This document shows positions 1 through 4,818 of a stretch of 8,093 nt of DNA, piece after piece. How positions within the stretch are numbered: the first letter of the stretch is position 1; every line of letters begins with the position of its first letter. This stretch comes from an uncultured Clostridia bacterium (lineage in GTDB: Bacteria; Bacillota; Clostridia; Oscillospirales; Acutalibacteraceae). Location: the NCBI GenBank assembly GCA_937888485.1, contig CALAQQ010000012.1:1-8093 (forward strand), written 5' to 3'. The notes under the pieces were generated by a model, which saw only the letters and a program-made list of their open reading frames with translations, searched no databases and was not told where the DNA came from. The position numbers and the translations under genes were made by a program.

Positions 1-2686
1 CCTCGGTGACGGCGGCATTATATCTTTCAATCTCATCGGAAATCAAATCCTTGGATTCGAAATCGTTGGGATAGATATAGATTGACTTGGGATTTTCAAG
101 GTCTGCAACACCGAGAAGATTGAGTGCCTCTTCATAGCTTGTTGTAAGAGGCTGAGGTTCAGGCTCGGGCTCGGGTTCAGGTTCGGGTTCGGGAATTACT
201 TCTTCGGGTTTTTTATCCTCAGAGGGTTTGTCTTCAGAGGGTTTGTCATCTTCTGCATTCTCCTCACCGTTTGCAGGAGGAGGAGCAACCTCTCCGAACT
301 CTCCGCTCATGATGGCATTGAGCATCTTGAGTTTTGTCTGCTTATCCATCATCTGGAGGAAGGAAAGAGCCTGCATTCCGTCTATCTGACCCATGCCTTC
401 AATTTCCTGACCTTCAAGCATTTCGTCAAGATAACCGATAAGCTCGCTTCTTTCGGAAAGAGAGAGCATTGTCTTGAGCATAAGCTCAACCGTACGCTTC
501 ATTTTTTCAGCTTCTTCACCGCTGTAATTCTTATCGATTTCCGCATAAATTTCTTCTTCTGTAACTGCGGGGAACTGACTGAAATCGGGCATGCCCGCAA
601 CTGCTATCGGTGTTGCCTTGGGTGCATTGCCTGTTAATTTCATTGAACTTGCGGAAGGTGCTGTGTCTGCAACCGCTTCGATTGAAGAATCAATCTGCGG
701 GTCAAGTGAAACGCCCGAAACTGCAGGAGCAGGAGTCTGTGCCGGTGTTTCTGCACTTGCTTCTGCCTTGAGTTTATTTATCTCTGCGTTTGCAAAAGGA
801 ATGCCCGTAAACACATCGATTTCGGGATTTGCCTTCTGCTGTTTAACTATTTCACATTCGTTTGTTGCGTTGATAACATACTTTGTAAGGTCCGAAGTGT
901 AACCGACGGCACCCATGGTCTGCACCATGATTGAATCATCCGCAGGTCTTACGATACCTACGATTTTGATTTCCTCACCGTTCTCTATAAGCTTCTGAAC
1001 ATAGAGGTCATCGCCGTGCATATCATCCCATGTCTTTGTTTCTTCGTTATAGGAATAATAATCGGGTTCAAGCACAAGCTTGAATGTCATATTGAGAATA
1101 TCGTCATATTCGATTTCATGCTTTTTGGGAGTATATTCCTCACCGCTCTGCATTGCCATAAACGCCTGCATCATGTCCTGACTTGTTGAAAGTCCGAGAC
1201 CCTGAATTGCGATATCGCTGATTTCGTTGTTTTTATCAATAATAAGAACAACCTCGTTATATGCCTGCGGCCAGCCGCCCTTAACGATTTCATACTGGTC
1301 TTCAAGCATCTCTCTGTTATCGATAAGCTCCTGCCATGAATCCATCATCGCCTGCATTGAAGCCATCGCAGAGTTATCCATCTGCATACCGCCCATGTTG
1401 ATGCTGCCCATCATTGTTTCCATCATAGCGATAACGGGGCTGGGATATACCTGATTTATGCCGTTAGCGGTATCGGGAGCAAAGATATTGATTTTTCCGC
1501 CGTAGCTGTATTTGATACTGCTTGCAAAATCATCAATCGTACAGCCTTCGCTTTCGAGATACTTTTTGAATTCACCGAGATTATTCTGATGAATTTCGGA
1601 TGTAAAGGATTCCATCATGCTTGATGACATGCTGTTTGAATAAACCTTGTCGAAGCCGTGGTCAACCTCGCCCGAAACCGTGCCTGTCATTCCGCCGAGC
1701 ATCGCATTCATATCCATGGCGGTTTTTTCTATCATTACGGGGTATGAAGTGAGAGTTTCCTGCTGAATTGAATCAATATATGCCTGGAAGCCGTTTGAAA
1801 GTGCAAGGATAAGCGCAATACCGATGATACCGATACTGCCTGCAAAAGAAGTGAGGAATGTTCTCATCTTCTTCGTCATAAGGTTGTTGAGCGAAAGAGA
1901 AAGCGCCGTAAAGAACGACATGGAGGGCTTTTTGGGCATCTGCTTTGCCGCTTTTTTCTCTGTTCTTTTCTCTGCCCTTGTCTTTTCCTTGCGTTCAATA
2001 TCCTCTGTGTTATAGGGATTTGTGTCATTAACGATATTGCCGTCAACGAGTCTGATTATTCTTGTTGAATATTCCTCTGCAAGCTCAGGGTTATGGGTTA
2101 CCATGATAACAAGCTTCTCTTTGGAAATTTCCTTGAGGAGGTCCATAATCTGAACGCTTGTTTCTGTGTCGAGAGCGCCTGTGGGTTCGTCGGCAAGAAG
2201 AATTTCAGGGTCATTTACAAGAGCTCTTGCAATCGCAACTCTCTGCATCTGACCGCCCGACATCTGGTTGGGCTTCTTTGAAAGCTGGTCACCAAGACCG
2301 ACCTTTTCAAGAGCCGCCTTTGCTTTTTCTCTGCGTTCACTCTTTGAAACACCCGAAAGAGTCAGCGCAAGCTCAACGTTTGAAAGCACGCTCTGATGAG
2401 GAATAAGATTATAGTTCTGGAAAACAAAACCGATTGAATGGTTACGGTAGCTGTCCCAATCTCCGTTCTTGAAATCCTTGGTGGATTTGCCTTCGATGAT
2501 AAGGTCGCCCGTTGTATACTGGTCAAGACCTCCGATGATATTCAGGAGAGTTGTTTTACCACAACCCGAATGACCGAGAATCGAAACAAATTCACTCTTG
2601 CGGAATTCGATGTTGACGCCTTTAAGAGCAACAACCTTGGTGTCACCCGCAACATACTCCTTAACAATATTTTTTAATTTCAGCAT
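1..2686 (-). CDS. ABC transporter, fused ATPase-permease (MacB/FtsX-like), 3' end beyond window
   Basis: The visible part is 895 residues from ATG 2686, with AAGGGG six bases upstream of the start; no stop codon is reached. Residues 1-225 are a complete ABC ATPase of the LolD/MacB type: Walker A GHSGCGKT (38-45), Q-loop FQNYNL near 89-94, signature MSGGQ (142-146, M replacing the usual L), Walker B ILLADEP with the D-loop ALD (162-173), and H-loop His198. A charged Lys/Glu linker (about 228-254) leads to one membrane segment (about 275-298). After it comes an extracytoplasmic region of at least 595 residues, far larger than MacB's roughly 200. It has methionine clusters (11 Met in residues 420-449), an Ala/Pro/Thr linker (641-656), a helical charged segment (about 700-800), and acidic and Pro-Glu repeats (about 806-845). 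By family rule three more membrane segments should follow outside the window. The gene is divergent from a TetR gene, so export of a drug, peptide or lipid is likely. The substrate cannot be read from sequence. Confidence 0.9.
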   Translation of the reverse strand, partial: MLKLKNIVKEYVAGDTKVVALKGVNIEFRKSEFVSILGHSGCGKTTLLNIIGGLDQYTTGDLIIEGKSTKDFKNGDWDSYRNHSIGFVFQNYNLIPHQSVLSNVELALTLSGVSKSERREKAKAALEKVGLGDQLSKKPNQMSGGQMQRVAIARALVNDPEILLADEPTGALDTETSVQIMDLLKEISKEKLVIMVTHNPELAEEYSTRIIRLVDGNIVNDTNPYNTEDIERKEKTRAEKRTEKKAAKQMPKKPSMSFFTALSLSLNNLMTKKMRTFLTSFAGSIGIIGIALILALSNGFQAYIDSIQQETLTSYPVMIEKTAMDMNAMLGGMTGTVSGEVDHGFDKVYSNSMSSSMMESFTSEIHQNNLGEFKKYLESEGCTIDDFASSIKYSYGGKINIFAPDTANGINQVYPSPVIAMMETMMGSINMGGMQMDNSAMASMQAMMDSWQELIDNREMLEDQYEIVKGGWPQAYNEVVLIIDKNNEISDIAIQGLGLSTSQDMMQAFMAMQSGEEYTPKKHEIEYDDILNMTFKLVLEPDYYSYNEETKTWDDMHGDDLYVQKLIENGEEIKIVGIVRPADDSIMVQTMGAVGYTSDLTKYVINATNECEIVKQQKANPEIDVFTGIPFANAEINKLKAEASAETPAQTPAPAVSGVSLDPQIDSSIEAVADTAPSASSMKLTGNAPKATPIAVAGMPDFSQFPAVTEEEIYAEIDKNYSGEEAEKMKRTVELMLKTMLSLSERSELIGYLDEMLEGQEIEGMGQIDGMQALSFLQMMDKQTKLKMLNAIMSGEFGEVAPPPANGEENAEDDKPSEDKPSEDKKPEEVIPEPEPEPEPEPEPQPLTTSYEEALNLLGVADLENPKSIYIYPNDFESKDLISDEIERYNAAVTE
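156..193 (-). repeat. Six-base tandem repeat encoding a Pro-Glu run in the ABC transporter
   Basis: Repeated units of the form GGTTCG/GGCTCG/GGTTCA encode alternating Pro-Glu (about residues 832-845) in the extracytoplasmic region of the transporter. The units differ at silent or near-silent positions, so this is an older repeat rather than a fresh slippage tract. Pro-Glu runs usually act as stiff spacers; that role is inferred. The number of units could vary between strains. Confidence 0.85.
219..248 (-). repeat. 15-base tandem duplication in the ABC transporter acidic linker
   Basis: Two adjacent copies of TCAGAGGGTTTGTCT (219-233 and 234-248) differ only at the last base. On the minus strand they encode two Asp/Lys/Pro/Ser/Glu units just before the Pro-Glu run. 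The frame is kept because the unit is a multiple of three. Confidence 0.85.
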
Positions 2687-2696
2687 AAAAATCCCC

Positions 2697-2725
2697 TTGA
2701 CAAATAGTTTACCAACTGTTACACT
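2697..2725 (+). promoter_or_regulatory. Candidate promoter of the first TetR gene
   Basis: A perfect TTGACA -35 (2697-2702) is followed after 17 bases by TACACT (2720-2725, 4 of 6). The spacer and -10 are covered by the first operator motif and the left part of the palindrome, the arrangement expected for autorepression. The predicted start near 2732 would leave a leader of about 98 bases before the ATG at 2830. Confidence 0.5.
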
Positions 2726-2735
2726 TGTAACAGTT
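2714..2735. promoter_or_regulatory. Perfect 22-base palindrome, likely TetR operator
   Basis: Arms AACTGTTAC (2714-2722) and GTAACAGTT (2727-2735) are exact reverse complements around a four-base centre. The size fits a TetR dimer site. It overlaps the -10 of the rightward promoter between the divergent TetR and ABC genes, and there is no T tract to suggest a terminator. Binding by the neighbouring TetR is inferred from position. Confidence 0.7.
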
Positions 2736-2775
2736 ATTAAGTTTAGCATTAGTTTATGAATAAATCATTAATAAA

Positions 2776-2804
2776 ATTTTATTATTTAGAAAAACATTTA
2801 CCAA
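2776..2804 (-). promoter_or_regulatory. Candidate promoter of the ABC transporter gene
   Basis: On the minus strand, TTGGTA (-35, 2799-2804) and TAAAAT (-10, 2776-2781) are 17 bases apart. They match sigma-A consensus at 4 of 6 and 5 of 6 positions. The start site would be near 2769, giving a leader of roughly 80 bases. The -35 box lies inside the second copy of the repeated operator motif, so a bound repressor would block it. Confidence 0.5.
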
Positions 2805-2812
2805 ATGTTACA
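2793..2812. promoter_or_regulatory. Second operator copy in the divergent region
   Basis: TTTACCAAATGTTACA (2797-2812) matches TTTACCAACTGTTACA (2708-2723) at 15 of 16 positions in the same orientation, 89 bases apart. The second copy also holds its own inverted repeat, AACATTT and AAATGTT around ACC (2793-2809). It covers the -35 of the leftward promoter. Two copies, one per promoter, suggest joint control of the exporter and its regulator. Confidence 0.6.
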
Positions 2813-2829
2813 AAATCGAGGAAAGTGTA

Positions 2830-3405
2830 ATGCAAAGAAAAAACGATATCAACACCTTAACGAAAGAATGCATCGTAACAGCGCTTCTTCGTCTTATGCA
2901 AACCAAGAGTTATGACAGCATTTCCATAACCGATATAACGAATCTTGCGGGCGTTTCAAGAATGGCGTATTACCGCAATTATAAGAGCAAGGATGAGATT
3001 CTCATAAATCACCTTGAGGACATGGAACAAATCCTTCTCTCCGAAATCGGCGGCGAAAAAGCGGAAACCTTCAGAGGTGCAATCGGCTATGTTTCGGGAT
3101 TCTTCCAGGAAAATGCCAATGTAATCCAGGCGATTTATGATGCAGGTCTCGGACATCTTCTCAATAAAATGCTCGAAGAAAGAGTTTACAGCTATTTCCC
3201 CATTGCCGCCTCGGCAACCGCCGGCAGATACGCTGTTCATTATTACGTCGGCGCAATTCTTGCAGTCTTCAGACTTTGGTTTGATAACGGAATGGTTGAA
3301 TCCGTTGACGAGATTTCGGATATTATCTATAACCTCATCAACAACGAAAGCGCACTCAAATATATCGTTATGCCGATTAGCGAAGTTGCAAAAATGACGG
3401 AATAA
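2830..3405 (+). CDS. TetR/AcrR-family transcriptional regulator
   Basis: A 191-residue DNA-binding regulator. The N-terminal helix-turn-helix lies at about residues 31-55, with the family pattern of a Gly-Val-Ser turn (41-43) followed by a Tyr-Tyr pair in the recognition helix (47-48). The C-terminal ligand and dimer domain carries WFDNGM (150-155), a pattern shared with the second TetR of this window and reminiscent of the DhaS-like C-terminal type (inference). The ATG at 2830 is preceded by GAGGAAAG four bases upstream. The gene is transcribed away from the ABC exporter gene across a 143-base region with paired operator motifs, so it most likely represses both the exporter and itself until an inducer binds. 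The inducer is unknown. A terminator follows 14 bases after the stop. Confidence 0.92.
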   Translation: MQRKNDINTLTKECIVTALLRLMQTKSYDSISITDITNLAGVSRMAYYRNYKSKDEILINHLEDMEQILLSEIGGEKAETFRGAIGYVSGFFQENANVIQAIYDAGLGHLLNKMLEERVYSYFPIAASATAGRYAVHYYVGAILAVFRLWFDNGMVESVDEISDIIYNLINNESALKYIVMPISEVAKMTE

Positions 3406-3412
3406 TCAATTG

Positions 3413-3454
3413 AAAAAACAAGGAGCTGTTCTCATTATGAGTCAGCTCCTTTTT
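3413..3454. terminator. Bidirectional rho-independent terminator
   Basis: Stem AAGGAGCTG (3420-3428) pairs with CAGCTCCTT (3443-3451), and an inner CTCAT/ATGAG stem extends it. A run of T (3450-3454) follows on the plus strand and a run of A (3413-3418) precedes, so the same hairpin can end the TetR transcript rightward and the pseudouridine synthase transcript leftward. Confidence 0.88.
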
Positions 3455-3474
3455 GTTTATATTAATGCAATAAA

Positions 3475-4122
3475 CTAAACCTTTTCAAACATATTCCAGG
3501 GTTCTGCCGTCATGTCGGGTTTATACGAAAAAGTTAATTTTTCACCGCTGACGGGATGGCAGAATTCAAGTGTATGTGCAAAAAGTGCGAGATTCCCGCC
3601 GCCTCCGCCGTATCTTCCGTCACCGTAAAGAGGCATTTTTCTGCTTGAAAACTGAACCCTTATCTGATGCGTTCTGCCCGTATGCAAAAGAATATCAAGC
3701 ATTGAAAACCCGCTGTTTTCACCGATAACAACATATTCGAGCGAAGCCTCACGGACACCCTTTCTCATTCTTTTAACGGTGTAAGACTTGTTTTTCTGCT
3801 TATCTCTGAAAAGTAAATCCTTAAGTACACCGCTTTTTTCTTCGGGGCAACCCTTAACGATGGCATAATAATGCTTTTTCACCGTATTTTGCTCAATCTG
3901 CTTTGATAATGCCGCCGCAGATTTTGAGTTTTTGGCATAAACCATAACGCCCGATGTTTCTCTGTCCAGACGGTGAACAGGAAACGCTTCGGTTTTTTCA
4001 CCGATTTGGAGAAAATGTTCATTCAGCAGGGATATCATATCCTTGCCCTCACCGTTCTGACTCAGAACCCCTGCAGGCTTAAGACAGACGATGATTTGTT
4101 TATCCTCAAATAATATCTTCAT
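3475..4122 (-). CDS. RluA-family RNA pseudouridine synthase
   Basis: A 215-residue enzyme that converts uridine to pseudouridine in rRNA or tRNA. The catalytic motif HRLDRETSG spans residues 50-58, with the nucleophilic aspartate at D53. The second family motif HTGRTHQIR is at 147-155, followed by the conserved LYGDGRYGG stretch. No N-terminal S4 domain is present, so it is of the short stand-alone type; the target base cannot be assigned. The start is placed at ATG 4122 because AGGA lies six bases upstream and the protein then begins directly with the family's ILFEDKQIIVCLKPAG region. A further upstream TTG (4167) would overlap the TetR gene by 62 bases and has no reason to be preferred. The gene overlaps the upstream TetR gene by 17 bases, so translation is probably coupled. 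It ends with TAG just before the shared terminator. Confidence 0.92.
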   Translation of the reverse strand: MKILFEDKQIIVCLKPAGVLSQNGEGKDMISLLNEHFLQIGEKTEAFPVHRLDRETSGVMVYAKNSKSAAALSKQIEQNTVKKHYYAIVKGCPEEKSGVLKDLLFRDKQKNKSYTVKRMRKGVREASLEYVVIGENSGFSMLDILLHTGRTHQIRVQFSSRKMPLYGDGRYGGGGGNLALFAHTLEFCHPVSGEKLTFSYKPDMTAEPWNMFEKV

Positions 4123-4693
4123 TTTCAATCCTGCTCTGTAGTCTTTTTTTGCTCTTTTCAAGCGCAACTTTCATGTTGTCAACAACAAGCCAAAGCTCTG
4201 ATGCAAGCTGGACAGGTTCTTCTCTCATTCCTGTTTTGAACCACTCGGAAATCACGCCTACAAAACCGTACTCATAGAATGAAGCGATGAACTCGATATC
4301 CTCATCGGGAATCCCCATGCCGTCAGCAAGATTCCGAACAACATCAACGATTATTTCATTACAAGCTCTGTACATGTAGTTTTCGAGATAGTCATAGCTT
4401 CGTGAGGAGCATATGTTATAAATCATTTTCTTGTTTTCGTACGCCTCGTATGCCACCTTTATAAAAGCCGTTACCCATGAGCTTCCGTTTTTATGAGTTT
4501 CAAGCATTTCGTTGATTTTCTTTGTGAAAACTTCCTCAAGCAAATCATAAATATCGCTGTAATAATAATAGAAGGTGTTTCTGTTGATTTCGCATGCTTC
4601 AACGATATCACGAACCGTGATTTTGTCAAAAGGTTTAGCATGCAACAAATCGATAAAGGCATAATATATCAGCTTTTTTGTGTCACTTGCCAT
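4106..4693 (-). CDS. TetR-family transcriptional regulator, cotranscribed with the pseudouridine synthase
   Basis: A 195-residue regulator. The helix-turn-helix is at about residues 25-48, with the recognition helix ending in the NRNTFYYYY pattern typical of one Firmicutes TetR group. The C-terminal domain has WFKTGM (151-156), parallel to WFDNGM in the other TetR here, so the two probably belong to the same C-terminal subfamily but are clearly different proteins. The start is ATG 4693, with GGGAGG six bases upstream. A near-consensus promoter lies 57 bases upstream with a 22-base inverted repeat over its -35 box, which fits autoregulation. Its stop codon lies inside the pseudouridine synthase gene, so the two form one operon. 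Whether it also controls the neighbouring Ca2+-ATPase or distant genes cannot be told. Confidence 0.92.
   Translation of the reverse strand: MASDTKKLIYYAFIDLLHAKPFDKITVRDIVEACEINRNTFYYYYSDIYDLLEEVFTKKINEMLETHKNGSSWVTAFIKVAYEAYENKKMIYNICSSRSYDYLENYMYRACNEIIVDVVRNLADGMGIPDEDIEFIASFYEYGFVGVISEWFKTGMREEPVQLASELWLVVDNMKVALEKSKKRLQSRIENEDII
4129..4132 (-). promoter_or_regulatory. Ribosome binding site deciding the pseudouridine synthase start
   Basis: AGGA on the minus strand lies six bases before ATG 4122, inside the end of the TetR coding sequence. It supports the 215-residue form rather than the longer reading frame beginning at TTG 4167. Confidence 0.65.
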
Positions 4694-4749
4694 TTTGTCC
4701 TCCCTGTTATTTTTTGTCCCGTTTTATACTCATGAAAAGCATTTTGTTT

Positions 4750-4778
4750 ATTATACCACGATGTTGTCTGCTTTTCAA
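4750..4778 (-). promoter_or_regulatory. Promoter of the TetR-pseudouridine synthase operon
   Basis: On the minus strand TTGAAA (4773-4778) and TATAAT (4750-4755) are 17 bases apart, and a TG one base before the -10 makes it an extended -10 promoter. The start should fall near 4743, about 50 bases before the ATG. Confidence 0.8.
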
Positions 4779-4785
4779 CAGACAA
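4764..4785. promoter_or_regulatory. 22-base inverted repeat over the -35 box, likely operator
   Basis: TTGTCTG (4764-4770) and CAGACAA (4779-4785) are exact reverse complements around eight bases that contain most of the -35 box of the TetR operon promoter. Autorepression by the TetR protein is the simplest reading. Its sequence is unrelated to the operator at 2714-2735. It lacks a T tract in the leftward direction, so it is not a terminator for the ATPase gene. Confidence 0.6.
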
Positions 4786-4818
4786 ATCTTTTTTGACGTT
4801 GCAAAAACTGCGATTTTG

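Noticed and set aside
591..902. 103-residue plus-strand frame with a hydrophobic Ala-rich sequence
   Set aside because: It is antisense to the Ala/Pro linker region of the ABC transporter; its composition follows from that linker.
2732..2829. Roughly 98-base leader of the first TetR gene considered as a riboswitch
   Set aside because: It is very AT-rich with no stable stem set or known aptamer pattern, and is better explained as shared divergent promoter DNA.
2956..3240. 94-residue minus-strand frame inside the first TetR gene
   Set aside because: The plus-strand TetR has a recognisable domain, ribosome binding site and promoter; the antisense frame has none.
4764..4796. Inverted repeat followed by TTTTTT, resembling a rightward terminator
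   Set aside because: No plus-strand gene lies upstream to be terminated, and the repeat sits on the -35 box of a strong leftward promoter, so an operator is more likely.
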